From Salmonella enterica subsp. enterica serovar Typhimurium str. LT2 (lineage in GTDB: Bacteria > Pseudomonadota > Gammaproteobacteria > Enterobacterales > Enterobacteriaceae), in the NCBI RefSeq assembly GCF_000006945.2, contig NC_003197.2, positions 124,001 through 188,000 on the forward strand: a stretch of DNA of 64,000 bases, read 5' to 3'. Position numbers and translations under genes: made by a program. Shown here piece after piece: positions 28,619-40,052 of the stretch. How positions within the stretch are numbered: the stretch's first letter is position 1; each line of letters opens with the position of its first letter. Below the pieces are notes generated by a model. It did no database searches, had not been told where the DNA came from, and saw only the letters and a list, made by a program, of their open reading frames with translations.

Positions 28619-29531
28619 TAAAATCGCGGTCCTGTTGGGCGGAACCTCTGCGGAGCGGGACGTTTCGTTAAATTCCGGCGCGGCAGTGTTGGCCGGGCTA
28701 CGTGAAGGCGGCATTAATGCGCATCCCGTCGATCCGCAAGAGGTCGATGTCGCGCAGCTTAAAGCAATGGGCTTTCAGAAGGTCTTTATTGCGTTGCATG
28801 GCCGTGGCGGTGAAGATGGCACCTTACAGGGAATGCTTGAACTGCTCGGCCTGCCTTATACCGGTAGCGGCGTGATGGCCTCGGCGCTTTCCATGGATAA
28901 ACTGCGCAGTAAATTGCTGTGGCAGGGCGCAGGCTTACCGGTTGCGCCGTGGGTCGCGCTGACGCGCGCTGAGTTTGAAAAAGGTCTTAGCGAAGAACAA
29001 AAAGCGCGAATTTCGGCGCTGGGTTTACCGCTGATCGTCAAACCCAGCCGTGAAGGCTCCAGCGTCGGTATGACGAAAGTAGTAGAAGAAAATGCTTTAC
29101 AGGGTGCGTTATCATTGGCTTTTCAGCATGATGACGAAATACTGATTGAGAAATGGCTGTGCGGTCCGGAATTTACAGTGGCGATAGTTGGCGAAGAAAT
29201 TTTACCGTCAATTCGTATCCAACCGGCAGGAACCTTCTATGATTATGAGGCGAAGTATCTCTCTGATGAGACTCAGTATTTCTGCCCTGCCGGTTTAGAT
29301 GCGTCCCAGGAAGCCGCGCTACAGTCTCTCGTCCTGCAGGCATGGAAAGCTTTAGGCTGCACGGGATGGGGGCGTATTGACGTCATGCTGGACAGCGATG
29401 GTCAGTTTTATCTGCTGGAAGCCAATACTTCTCCGGGGATGACCAGCCATAGTCTGGTGCCGATGGCGGCGCGTCAGGCGGGAATGAGCTTCTCGCAGTT
29501 AGTGGTACGAATTCTGGAGTTGGCGGACTGA
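28611..29531 (+). CDS. ddlB: DdlB, D-alanine-D-alanine ligase B
   Basis: DdlB joins two D-alanines to make the dipeptide used by MurF. The 306-residue ATP-grasp protein has the [13 protein letters not shown]-terminal motif (8-19), the HGRGGEDG segment near 63, the [11 protein letters not shown] loop near residue 144 and the metal-binding [11 protein letters not shown] near 268. It overlaps murC and is followed after one base by ftsQ. Confidence 0.97.
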
Positions 29532-29532
29532 T

Positions 29533-30363
29533 ATGTCGCAGGCTGCGCTGAACACGCGAAACAGTGATGAAGAGACGCCTTCTTCACGCCGCAATAATGG
29601 AACGCGTCTTGCAGGAATTTTATTCCTGCTGACGGTACTGTGCACCGTGTTTGTTAGCGGGTGGGTCGTGTTAGGGTGGATGGAAGATGCGCAGCGTTTA
29701 CCGTTATCAAAGCTGGTATTAACCGGCGAGCGTCACTACACGCGTAACGATGATATCCGTCAGGCGATACTGGCTCTGGGCGCGCCGGGAACCTTCATGA
29801 CGCAGGATGTGAACATTATCCAGAGCCAGATTGAGCGTTTGCCGTGGATTAAACAGGCCAGCGTCAGAAAACAGTGGCCTGATGAATTGAAGATTCATCT
29901 GGTTGAATATGTGCCGATTGCGCGTTGGAATGATCAACATATGGTCGATGCTGAAGGGAACACCTTCAGCGTGCCGTCAGACCGCATCGGCAAACAGGTT
30001 TTACCCATGTTGTATGGCCCGGAAGGCAGCGCGAGTGAAGTGTTGCAGGGATACCGCGAGATGGGGCAGGTGCTGGCTAAGGATAAATTCACTCTAAAGG
30101 AAGCGGCGATGACCGCACGTCGCTCCTGGCAATTGACGCTTAATAACGGCATTAAGCTCAATCTCGGCAGGGGCGATACGATGAAAAGGTTGGCTCGCTT
30201 TGTAGAACTCTATCCGGTTTTACAGCAGCAGGCGCAAACCGATGGCAAACGGATTAGCTACGTTGATTTGCGTTATGACTCAGGTGCGGCAGTTGGCTGG
30301 GCGCCGCTCCCCCCTGAGGAATCTAATCAGCAACAGAATCAGGCACAGGCAGAACAACAATGA
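29533..30363 (+). CDS. ftsQ: FtsQ, divisome protein
   Basis: FtsQ is the bitopic inner-membrane scaffold of the FtsQLB complex. The 276-residue protein has a cytoplasmic N-terminus, one transmembrane helix (about 25-48), a periplasmic POTRA domain (about 57-125, starting LSKLVLTGE) and a beta domain that contacts FtsB. The C-terminal tail is rich in glutamine. Its stop overlaps the ftsA start (4 bases). Confidence 0.97.
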
Positions 30364-31622
30364 TCAAGGCGACGGACAGAAAACTGGTAGTAGGACTGGA
30401 GATTGGCACCGCGAAGGTTGCCGCTTTAGTAGGGGAAGTTCTGCCCGACGGTATGGTCAATATCATTGGCGTGGGCAGTTGCCCATCGCGGGGTATGGAT
30501 AAAGGCGGGGTGAATGACCTTGAGTCAGTGGTGAAATGCGTTCAGCGCGCCATTGACCAGGCGGAATTGATGGCCGATTGCCAGATCTCCTCGGTATATC
30601 TGGCGCTTTCCGGCAAACATATTAGCTGTCAGAATGAAATTGGTATGGTGCCCATTTCCGAAGAGGAAGTGACGCAAGAAGATGTGGAAAACGTCGTGCA
30701 TACTGCGAAGTCAGTGCGCGTGCGCGATGAACATCGCGTGCTGCATGTGATTCCTCAGGAGTACGCCATTGACTACCAGGAAGGCATTAAAAATCCGGTC
30801 GGTCTTTCCGGCGTGCGTATGCAGGCGAAAGTACATTTGATTACCTGCCACAACGATATGGCAAAAAACATTGTCAAAGCTGTTGAACGTTGTGGTCTGA
30901 AAGTTGACCAACTGATATTTGCCGGACTGGCGGCCAGTTATTCCGTGTTAACGGAAGATGAACGTGAACTGGGCGTCTGTGTCGTGGATATCGGCGGTGG
31001 TACAATGGATATCGCCGTTTATACTGGCGGCGCGCTGCGTCATACCAAAGTGATCCCTTACGCGGGGAACGTGGTGACCAGCGATATCGCTTATGCCTTT
31101 GGTACGCCGCCGAGCGATGCTGAAGCCATTAAAGTTCGCCACGGTTGCGCGCTGGGTTCCATTGTCGGTAAAGACGAGAGCGTTGAAGTACCGAGCGTAG
31201 GCGGGCGTCCGCCGCGCAGCCTGCAACGCCAGACGCTGGCGGAAGTGATTGAGCCGCGTTACACCGAGCTGCTCAATCTGGTCAACGAAGAGATATTGCA
31301 ATTACAGGAACAGCTTCGCCAACAAGGGGTAAAACATCACCTGGCGGCGGGGATTGTGTTAACCGGCGGCGCGGCGCAAATCGAAGGGCTTGCTGCTTGC
31401 GCTCAGCGCGTGTTTCATACGCAGGTGCGTATCGGCGCGCCGCTGAATATCACCGGTCTGACGGATTATGCCCAGGAGCCGTATTACTCAACGGCGGTGG
31501 GATTGCTTCACTACGGGAAAGAGTCCCACTTAAACGGTGAAGCAGAAGTGGAAAAACGTGTTACGGCATCAGTTGGCTCGTGGATCAAGCGACTTAATAG
31601 CTGGCTGCGAAAAGAGTTTTAA
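30360..31622 (+). CDS. ftsA: FtsA, actin-like membrane tether of the Z ring
   Basis: FtsA is an actin-fold ATPase that anchors FtsZ to the membrane and recruits later division proteins. The 420-residue protein has the N-terminal phosphate loop [15 protein letters not shown], the 1C domain typical of FtsA (about residues 85-165), a second phosphate motif [14 protein letters not shown] near 208, and a C-terminal amphipathic helix ([14 protein letters not shown]) that binds the membrane. ftsZ follows after 60 bases. Confidence 0.98.
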
Positions 31623-31682
31623 TTTTTATGAGGCCGCCAGATATTACGGCCTCAGGCGACAGGCACATGACGGAGAGAGATT

Positions 31683-32834
31683 ATGTTTGAACCTATGGAA
31701 CTAACCAACGACGCGGTGATTAAAGTCATCGGCGTCGGTGGTGGCGGCGGTAACGCTGTTGAACACATGGTGCGCGAGCGCATCGAAGGTGTTGAATTCT
31801 TCGCGGTGAATACCGACGCTCAGGCGTTGCGTAAAACGGCGGTTGGCCAGACCATTCAAATTGGTAGCGGCATTACCAAAGGTCTGGGCGCTGGCGCTAA
31901 CCCGGAAGTCGGTCGTAACGCGGCGGACGAAGACCGTGAAGCGCTGCGTGCGGCGCTTGAAGGCGCAGACATGGTATTTATCGCGGCAGGCATGGGCGGC
32001 GGTACCGGAACCGGCGCGGCGCCAGTGGTTGCTGAAGTGGCAAAAGATTTAGGTATTCTGACCGTTGCCGTGGTGACTAAGCCTTTCAATTTTGAAGGCA
32101 AAAAGCGCATGGCATTTGCGGAGCAGGGTATCACCGAGCTGTCCAAGCATGTGGACTCGTTGATCACCATCCCGAACGACAAGCTGCTGAAAGTGCTGGG
32201 CCGTGGTATCTCCCTGCTCGACGCGTTCGGCGCGGCTAACGACGTGCTGAAAGGCGCGGTTCAGGGCATCGCAGAGCTGATCACCCGCCCGGGTCTGATG
32301 AACGTCGACTTTGCTGACGTGCGTACCGTGATGTCTGAAATGGGCTACGCAATGATGGGCTCCGGCGTGGCGAGCGGTGAAGACCGTGCGGAAGAAGCGG
32401 CTGAAATGGCTATTTCTTCTCCGCTGCTGGAAGATATCGACCTGTCCGGCGCGCGCGGCGTGTTGGTCAACATTACTGCGGGCTTCGACCTGCGTCTGGA
32501 TGAGTTCGAAACCGTCGGTAACACCATCCGTGCCTTTGCATCGGATAACGCCACCGTGGTTATCGGTACTTCTCTGGACCCGGATATGAACGACGAACTG
32601 CGCGTGACCGTTGTTGCCACTGGAATTGGTATGGACAAGCGTCCTGAAATCACTCTGGTCACCAATAAACAGGTGCAGCAGCCGGTGTTGGATCGTTATC
32701 AGCAGCACGGTATGGCGCCGCTGACGCAGGAGCAAAAAACGGTCGCGAAAGTGGTTAACGACAATACACCACAGGCGGCGAAAGAGCCGGATTATCTGGA
32801 TATCCCCGCATTCCTGCGTAAGCAAGCTGATTAA
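31683..32834 (+). CDS. ftsZ: FtsZ, tubulin-like division GTPase
   Basis: FtsZ polymerises into the Z ring that organises division. The 383-residue protein has the GTP-binding glycine-rich segment GVGGGGGNAVEHM (17-29), the tubulin signature GGGTGTG (105-111), the T7 synergy loop NVDFADV (near 207-213), a variable linker and the C-terminal peptide DYLDIPAFLRKQ that binds FtsA and ZipA. A GGAGAGAGA Shine-Dalgarno sequence precedes the ATG. Confidence 0.99.
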   Translation: MFEPMELTNDAVIKVIGVGGGGGNAVEHMVRERIEGVEFFAVNTDAQALRKTAVGQTIQIGSGITKGLGAGANPEVGRNAADEDREALRAALEGADMVFIAAGMGGGTGTGAAPVVAEVAKDLGILTVAVVTKPFNFEGKKRMAFAEQGITELSKHVDSLITIPNDKLLKVLGRGISLLDAFGAANDVLKGAVQGIAELITRPGLMNVDFADVRTVMSEMGYAMMGSGVASGEDRAEEAAEMAISSPLLEDIDLSGARGVLVNITAGFDLRLDEFETVGNTIRAFASDNATVVIGTSLDPDMNDELRVTVVATGIGMDKRPEITLVTNKQVQQPVLDRYQQHGMAPLTQEQKTVAKVVNDNTPQAAKEPDYLDIPAFLRKQAD

Positions 32835-32848
32835 GAATTAGCTGGAAT

Positions 32849-32877
32849 TTGGGATTCTGGGCTCTTTGTGCTAAACT
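32849..32877 (+). promoter_or_regulatory. Predicted lpxC promoter
   Basis: The hexamers TTGGGA (32849-32854) and TAAACT (32872-32877), spaced 17 bases, lie in the 100-base gap between ftsZ and lpxC, about 58 bases before the lpxC ATG. No terminator follows ftsZ, so lpxC may also receive transcription from the dcw cluster. Confidence 0.65.
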
Positions 32878-32934
32878 GGCCCGCCGAATGTATAGTACAC
32901 TTCGGTTGGATAGGTAATTTGGCGAGATTATACG

Positions 32935-33852
32935 ATGATCAAACAAAGGACACTTAAACGTATCGTTCAGGCGACTGGCGTCGGTTTACACACCGGCAAA
33001 AAAGTCACCCTGACATTACGCCCTGCGCCGGCCAATACCGGGGTCATCTATCGTCGCACCGACTTGAATCCACCGGTAGATTTCCCGGCCGATGCCAAAT
33101 CTGTGCGTGATACCATGCTCTGTACGTGTCTGGTGAATGAGCATGATGTACGGATTTCAACCGTTGAGCACCTGAATGCTGCTCTGGCGGGCTTAGGTAT
33201 CGATAACATCGTTATTGAGGTTAATGCCCCGGAAATCCCGATCATGGATGGCAGTGCCGCTCCGTTTGTCTACCTGCTGCTTGATGCCGGTATTGATGAA
33301 CTGAACTGCGCCAAAAAATTCGTACGCATCAAAGAGACTGTTCGGGTTGAAGATGGCGATAAATGGGCTGAATTCAGACCGTACAATGGTTTTACGTTGG
33401 ATTTCACCATCGACTTTAACCATCCGGCGATCGATTCCAGCAGCCAGCGCTACGCGATGAACTTCTCTGCGGATGCGTTCATGCGCCAGATCAGCCGTGC
33501 GCGTACCTTCGGTTTTATGCGTGATATCGAATATCTGCAGTCCCGCGGCCTGTGCCTGGGCGGCAGCTTCGATTGTGCCATCGTTGTTGACGATTATCGC
33601 GTATTGAACGAAGACGGCCTGCGTTTTGAAGATGAATTCGTTCGTCACAAAATGCTTGACGCGATCGGTGACTTGTTCATGTGTGGTCACAATATTATTG
33701 GTGCGTTTACCGCGTATAAATCCGGTCACGCATTGAATAATAAATTGTTACAGGCAGTCCTGGCAAAACAGGAAGCCTGGGAATTTGTGACCTTCCAGGA
33801 CGACGCAGAACTGCCGTTGGCTTTCAAAGCGCCTTCGACGGTACTGGCATAA
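32935..33852 (+). CDS. lpxC: LpxC, UDP-3-O-acyl-GlcNAc deacetylase
   Basis: LpxC carries out the first committed step of lipid A synthesis, a zinc-dependent deacetylation. The 305-residue protein has the zinc/catalytic motifs TVEHLNAAL (H79), and HKMLDAIGD near residue 238 with H238 and D242. The C-terminal tail ends STVLA, the kind of non-polar end by which FtsH degrades LpxC in E. coli. It is cytoplasmic and followed by a terminator. Confidence 0.98.
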   Translation: MIKQRTLKRIVQATGVGLHTGKKVTLTLRPAPANTGVIYRRTDLNPPVDFPADAKSVRDTMLCTCLVNEHDVRISTVEHLNAALAGLGIDNIVIEVNAPEIPIMDGSAAPFVYLLLDAGIDELNCAKKFVRIKETVRVEDGDKWAEFRPYNGFTLDFTIDFNHPAIDSSSQRYAMNFSADAFMRQISRARTFGFMRDIEYLQSRGLCLGGSFDCAIVVDDYRVLNEDGLRFEDEFVRHKMLDAIGDLFMCGHNIIGAFTAYKSGHALNNKLLQAVLAKQEAWEFVTFQDDAELPLAFKAPSTVLA

Positions 33853-33877
33853 CGACATACGCTGTCGTATAAAATTC

Positions 33878-33928
33878 GACTGGTTAACCTGGCACTCTCT
33901 CCGGCCAGGCGAGCCAGTCGTTTTTTTA
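33878..33928 (+). terminator. Terminator of lpxC
   Basis: A two-part stem (GACTGG/CCAGTC outside, CCTGGC/GCCAGG inside) is followed by seven T residues, 25 bases after the lpxC stop. Confidence 0.88.
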
Positions 33929-34061
33929 CTATCCTTTATCTGCGCTTTCCTTAATACAGCCATTTTGACAGGGTTAAATGGAAACACGGCGCGTTCGCTG
34001 TTTTCTTAGCCGATTTTCACCTTAGCTTCTCGTCATTACTGCTGTAGCGCGTACGCTTTAA

Positions 34062-34070
34062 TGATAAGAT
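34062..34070 (+). promoter_or_regulatory. Possible secM-secA promoter (extended -10)
   Basis: TGATAAGAT forms an extended -10 element about 60 bases before the secM GTG. The -35 side is poor. The 33929-34129 spacer holds no gene. Confidence 0.4.
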
Positions 34071-34129
34071 TTGTGCGCAAATTGTTTTGATTCCGTAAGC
34101 CCATGAGGGGCATATCAGGTGGCAATGAC

Positions 34130-34627
34130 GTGAGTGGAATACTGACGCGCTGGCGACAGTTAGGCAGACGATACTTCTGGCCGCATCTCTTATTAGGGAT
34201 GGTCGCGGCGAGTTTTGGTTTGCCCGCGCTCAGTAACGCCGCTGAAACCAATACGCCTGCAAGGACGACCGCCAGCACCGCGTCTAAAGTTAACTTTAGC
34301 CATTTTGCGCTGTTAGAAGCCTCTAACCGTCGTCCCAATTTCACCGTAGATTACTGGCATCAGCACGCTATTCGCACGGTGATTCGCCACCTTTCTTTTG
34401 CAATGGCGCCGCAAACGCTGCCCGTTGCCGACGCGCCGTCGCCATTACAGGCGCATCATATCGCCTTACTGAATACGCTCAGCGCGATGCTCACGCAGGA
34501 GGGCACGCCGCCGGCGATTGTTCGTCGCCTCTCCCTGGCGTATTTTGCGCCACAAACCGCATTTAGCATCCCGGCCTGGATAAGTCAGGCGCAGGGTATC
34601 CGCGCCGGTCCGCAACGTCTCAGCTAA
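34130..34627 (+). CDS. secM: SecM, secretion monitor and translational arrest peptide
   Basis: SecM is a short-lived exported protein whose own translation pauses when Sec export is slow, unfolding an mRNA helix and raising secA expression. The 165-residue protein starts at GTG 34130, giving the family N-terminus VSGILTRWRQLGRRYFWPH, then a long Sec signal peptide (cleavage near ALSNAA) and at the end the arrest motif F145-SIPAWISQAQGIRAG-P161. The residues essential for arrest in E. coli (F, W, I and the GIRAGP end) are all kept. It is five residues shorter than the E. coli protein, mainly in the middle. An earlier in-frame ATG at 34103 would add nine residues before this start. Confidence 0.93.
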   Translation: MSGILTRWRQLGRRYFWPHLLLGMVAASFGLPALSNAAETNTPARTTASTASKVNFSHFALLEASNRRPNFTVDYWHQHAIRTVIRHLSFAMAPQTLPVADAPSPLQAHHIALLNTLSAMLTQEGTPPAIVRRLSLAYFAPQTAFSIPAWISQAQGIRAGPQRLS

Positions 34628-34688
34628 CGAAAAAAGACCCTTTTACTTTATTTGTAGCTCCGCGGCGCGGGGCATTTGAGACTTTATT

Positions 34689-37394
34689 ATGCTAATCAAA
34701 TTATTAACCAAAGTATTCGGTAGCCGTAACGATCGTACGCTGCGTCGTATGCGTAAGGCCGTCAGCCTTATTAATGCGATGGAACCGGAGATGGAAAAAC
34801 TCTCCGATGACGAACTGAAAGCGAAAACCAACGAATTTCGCGCCCGTATTGAAAAAGGCGAAAGCGTAGAGAGCCTGATTCCGGAAGCGTTCGCGGTGGT
34901 GCGTGAAGCCAGTAAACGCGTCTTTGGGATGCGTCACTTCGACGTTCAGCTATTGGGTGGTATGGTGCTCAACGATCGTTGTATCGCCGAAATGCGTACT
35001 GGTGAAGGTAAGACGCTGACCGCAACGCTGCCAGCCTACCTGAACGCGCTGTCCGGCAAAGGCGTTCATGTGGTAACCGTGAACGACTATTTGGCGCAGC
35101 GTGACGCCGAAAACAACCGTCCGCTATTCGAATTCCTCGGTATGTCCGTTGGTATCAACCTGCCAGGTATGCCTGCGCCAGCCAAACGTGAAGCTTACGC
35201 TGCCGACATCACTTACGGCACTAACAACGAATACGGTTTTGACTACCTGCGCGACAACATGGCGTTCAGCCCGGAAGAGCGCGTGCAGCGTAAACTGCAT
35301 TATGCGCTGGTGGATGAGGTCGACTCCATCCTGATCGATGAAGCGCGTACGCCGCTGATCATTTCCGGCCCGGCGGAAGATAGCTCGGAAATGTACAAAA
35401 AAGTGAACAAAATCATTCCGCACCTGATTCGTCAGGAGAAAGAAGATTCTGACACTTTCCAGGGCGAAGGCCACTTCTCCGTTGATGAGAAAGCGCGCCA
35501 GGTTAACCTGACCGAACGCGGTCTGGTGCTGATTGAAGAGCTACTGGTGCAAGAAGGCATTATGGATGAGGGCGAGTCGCTCTACTCGCCTGGCAATATT
35601 ATGCTGATGCATCACGTCACCGCCGCGCTGCGCGCGCACGCGCTGTTTACCCGTGACGTGGATTACATTGTGAAAGACGGCGAAGTCATCATTGTTGATG
35701 AACATACCGGTCGTACCATGCAGGGGCGTCGCTGGTCTGACGGTCTGCACCAGGCGGTAGAAGCGAAAGAAGGCGTTGAAATTCAGAATGAAAACCAGAC
35801 GCTGGCGTCTATCACCTTCCAGAACTACTTCCGTCTGTATGAAAAGCTGGCCGGTATGACCGGTACGGCGGATACTGAAGCCTTCGAATTTAGCTCTATC
35901 TATAAGCTGGACACCGTCGTTGTTCCGACCAACCGTCCGATGATCCGTAAAGATTTGCCGGATCTGGTCTACATGACCGAAGCGGAAAAAATCCAGGCCA
36001 TTATCGAAGATATTAAAGAACGTACCGCGAACGGTCAGCCAGTGCTGGTCGGGACGATTTCTATCGAGAAATCTGAAGTGGTCTCCAGAGAGCTGACCAA
36101 AGCGGGCATCAAACATAACGTACTGAACGCAAAATTCCACGCCAACGAAGCAGGCATCGTTGCGCAGGCTGGTTATCCAGCGGCGGTCACTATCGCTACC
36201 AACATGGCGGGTCGTGGTACTGATATTATGCTGGGCGGTAGCTGGCAGGCGGAAGTCGCCGCGCTGGAAGCGCCGACGGAAGAACAGATTGCGCAGATTA
36301 AAGCGGACTGGCAGGTACGCCATGACGCGGTTCTGGCTGCCGGCGGTCTGCATATCATTGGCACCGAGCGCCATGAATCCCGCCGTATCGACAACCAGCT
36401 GCGTGGCCGTTCCGGTCGCCAGGGCGATCCGGGTTCTTCCCGTTTCTACCTGTCGATGGAAGATGCGCTGATGCGTATTTTCGCCTCCGATCGTGTCTCC
36501 GGTATGATGCGTAAACTGGGAATGAAGCCGGGCGAAGCGATTGAGCACCCGTGGGTGACGAAAGCTATCGCTAACGCGCAGCGTAAAGTAGAAAGCCGTA
36601 ACTTCGATATTCGTAAGCAACTGCTGGAATATGATGATGTGGCGAACGATCAGCGCCGTGCAATTTATACCCAGCGTAACGAACTGCTGGATGTGTCTGA
36701 CGTGAGCGACACCATTAACAGCATTCGCGAAGATGTCTTTAAGGCGACTATCGACGCCTACATTCCGCCGCAGTCGCTGGAAGAGATGTGGGACATCCCG
36801 GGTTTGCAGGAACGCCTGAAAAACGACTTCGACCTGGAGATGCCGATTGCCGAATGGCTGGATAAAGAGCCGGAGCTGCATGAGGAGACGCTGCGTGAGC
36901 GCATCCTGGCGCAGTCCATCGAGGTGTATCAGCGTAAAGAAGAGGTGGTTGGCGCTGAAATGATGCGTCATTTCGAAAAAGGCGTGATGCTGCAAACGCT
37001 CGATTCCCTGTGGAAAGAGCATCTGGCGGCGATGGATTACCTGCGTCAGGGTATTCATCTGCGTGGCTATGCGCAAAAAGATCCGAAGCAGGAATACAAG
37101 CGCGAATCCTTCGCTATGTTCGCCGCGATGCTGGAATCGCTGAAATATGAAGTAATCAGTACCCTGAGCAAAGTCCAGGTACGTATGCCGGAAGAGGTCG
37201 AAGCGATGGAAATGCAGCGTCGCGAAGAGGCGGAGCGCCTGGCGCAGATGCAGCAGCTAAGCCATCAGGATGACGATGCCGCCGTGGCTGCCGATCTGGC
37301 CGCCCAAACCGGCGAACGTAAGATTGGACGTAACGATCCTTGCCCTTGCGGTTCTGGTAAGAAATACAAACAGTGTCACGGTCGCCTGAGCTAA
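34689..37394 (+). CDS. secA: SecA, preprotein translocase ATPase
   Basis: SecA is the motor that pushes unfolded preproteins through SecYEG. The 901-residue protein has the Walker A motif MRTGEGKTL near residues 101-109, the [11 protein letters not shown]alker B region near 209-219, a preprotein-crosslinking domain, helicase-type motifs such as [10 protein letters not shown] near 503 and RSGRQGDPG near 574, and the C-terminal zinc motif [14 protein letters not shown] that binds SecB. The 61-base gap from secM includes the region whose helix hides the secA ribosome site. Confidence 0.99.
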
Positions 37395-37409
37395 TGCGAT
37401 AAACTTACC

Positions 37410-37490
37410 GGCCTGATAAGACATAATGTGTTGCCATCAGGTCAGTACTGGCATTATTGCCGAAGGGCGCTACGCTTATTCGGCCTGGCA
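37410..37490. repeat. REP-like palindromic repeat between secA and mutT
   Basis: The arms CCGGCCTGATAAGACATAAT...TTGCCATCAGG and GCGCTACGCTTATTCGGCCTGGCA resemble enterobacterial REP sequence. Confidence 0.6.
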
Positions 37491-37501
37491 TTGAACACAG
37501 A

Positions 37502-37532
37502 TAAAAAGGCGCAGGCGACTGCGCCTTTTTTA
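37502..37532 (+). terminator. Terminator between secA and mutT
   Basis: AAAAAGGCGCAG-GCGA-CTGCGCC is followed by a T-run. It lies only 14 bases before the mutT ATG, so mutT probably depends on read-through or a nearby start; in E. coli the mutT ATG is similarly close to a secA-distal hairpin. Confidence 0.85.
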
Positions 37533-37545
37533 TGGATGCAACAAG

Positions 37546-37941
37546 ATGAAAAAACTGCAAATCGCGGTTGGGATTATCCGCAACCCGAACGACGAAATTT
37601 TTATTACCCAACGCGCCGCTGATGCGCATATGGCGAACAAGCTGGAATTTCCCGGCGGAAAAATTGAAGCCGGCGAAACACCAGAGCAGGCGTTGATCCG
37701 GGAGCTACAGGAAGAGGTGGGGATTACGCCAACACAGGTGACACTATTCGACACTCTGGAATATCAATTCCCGGATAGACACATTACGCTGTGGTTTTGG
37801 CTGGTTGAACGCTGGGAGGGCGAACCGTGGGGGAAAGAAGGACAGCCGGGACGGTGGATCGCGCAGAACGCGTTGAGTACGGACGATTTTCCGCCGGCCA
37901 ATGAACCGATTATTCGTAAATTACGCCAATTTGCGCTTTAG
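37546..37941 (+). CDS. mutT: MutT, 8-oxo-dGTP diphosphatase
   Basis: MutT hydrolyses 8-oxo-dGTP to the monophosphate, preventing A:T to C:G transversions. The 131-residue Nudix protein has the full Nudix box, from GGKIEAGE at residues 37-44 to REL-EE-GI ending near residue 59. The frame is complete and of normal length. Confidence 0.97.
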   Translation: MKKLQIAVGIIRNPNDEIFITQRAADAHMANKLEFPGGKIEAGETPEQALIRELQEEVGITPTQVTLFDTLEYQFPDRHITLWFWLVERWEGEPWGKEGQPGRWIAQNALSTDDFPPANEPIIRKLRQFAL

Positions 37942-37974
37942 TGGGGGATCGCAACACGATCCCCATCGATCTTA

Positions 37975-38136
37975 TTAGCGATTTAATGTCGACATAATTT
38001 CCGGCCAGTAGCGGGGGCCGGCCGCGGCGTCGTGAGGAAAAACCGCCTCAATTGCCGTCAGCTCCTGCGGGCTTAGGGTCAGTGATAACGCGCCGAGGTT
38101 TTCATCCACCCTGGCGCAGTGGCGGCTACGTTTCTG
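37975..38136 (-). pseudogene. Remnant of an aldo/keto reductase gene (C-terminal end only)
   Basis: The minus strand between mutT and yacG reads as the end of an aldo/keto reductase. It has RSRHCARVDENLGALSLTLS, then PQELTAIEAVFP, then DAAAGPRYWPEIMSTLNR and a TAA stop at 37975. The EENLGAL-type and AAGxRY motifs are those seen at the C-terminus of this NADPH-dependent family. Upstream of codon QKR the frame is closed by TAA at 38137-38139 and the catalytic barrel is missing, so this is a decayed fragment with no function expected. It was recognised by eye from motifs; the parent gene is not identified. Confidence 0.72.
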
Positions 38137-38262
38137 TTATAGCCTAATCTCGCCGGTTTATTTGTATTATCCCGGCCGCGCGCATATGGCACCAAAACTA
38201 CGCGTATTTATTGATTATTTTTGTCATAAGGCGATATTGCCGTCTCAACAGAGCCATCACCG

Positions 38263-38454
38263 TTAGCGCTCTTCGCTCCAGTCGTCGCTATCAGACTGAT
38301 CGCCGCTGCTGGCGATTCGTTTCTCTTCGGCGGCCCATTCGCCCAAATCAATTAACTGACAGCGTTTAGAACAAAATGGGCGGAAGGGGCTAATTTCCCC
38401 CCAGACGACCGGTTTACCGCAGGTCGGACAGTTTACGACGGTCACGTCAGACAT
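38263..38454 (-). CDS. yacG: YacG, zinc-binding DNA gyrase inhibitor
   Basis: YacG is a small cytoplasmic zinc protein reported in E. coli to bind GyrB and inhibit gyrase. The 63-residue protein has the four zinc-binding cysteines in CPTC (C9, C12) and FCSKRC (C28, C32), then an acidic tail ([10 protein letters not shown]). It is the last gene of the coaE-zapD-yacG set and begins 9 bases after zapD. Confidence 0.94.
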
Positions 38455-38463
38455 TTTTACTCC

Positions 38464-39827
<1,364 letters not shown>

Positions 39828-40052
39828 ATCTCCAGCTTCCGGAATTTTAGTTTGATAATCAAAAGGTTAAATTTTAAACATACAAAGACGATACGCTCTG
39901 AGCATTAACCTACTATTCGCCAGGTAAATTTATGGGATTGTAACGTAAAAAAAGAGAATTTCGCAGTCTTGTACGGCCATGATTAGTGCGTATGATAGCG
40001 TCACTGGAGTTGTGAGTTTCGATTTTTCGCCATTAACCCCAGGAATCCGTAC

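Noticed and set aside
32049..32825. Open frame (258 codons) on the minus strand inside ftsZ
   Set aside because: It is antisense to ftsZ with low-complexity His/Arg composition.
35541..37076. Long open frame (511 codons) on the minus strand inside secA
   Set aside because: It is antisense to the well-supported secA, has no family features, and arises from the codon bias of the real gene.
37541..37562. Hairpin GGGGATCG/CGATCCCC just after mutT considered as a terminator
   Set aside because: The stem (37945-37964) lacks a T-run on either strand, so it was not listed as a terminator.
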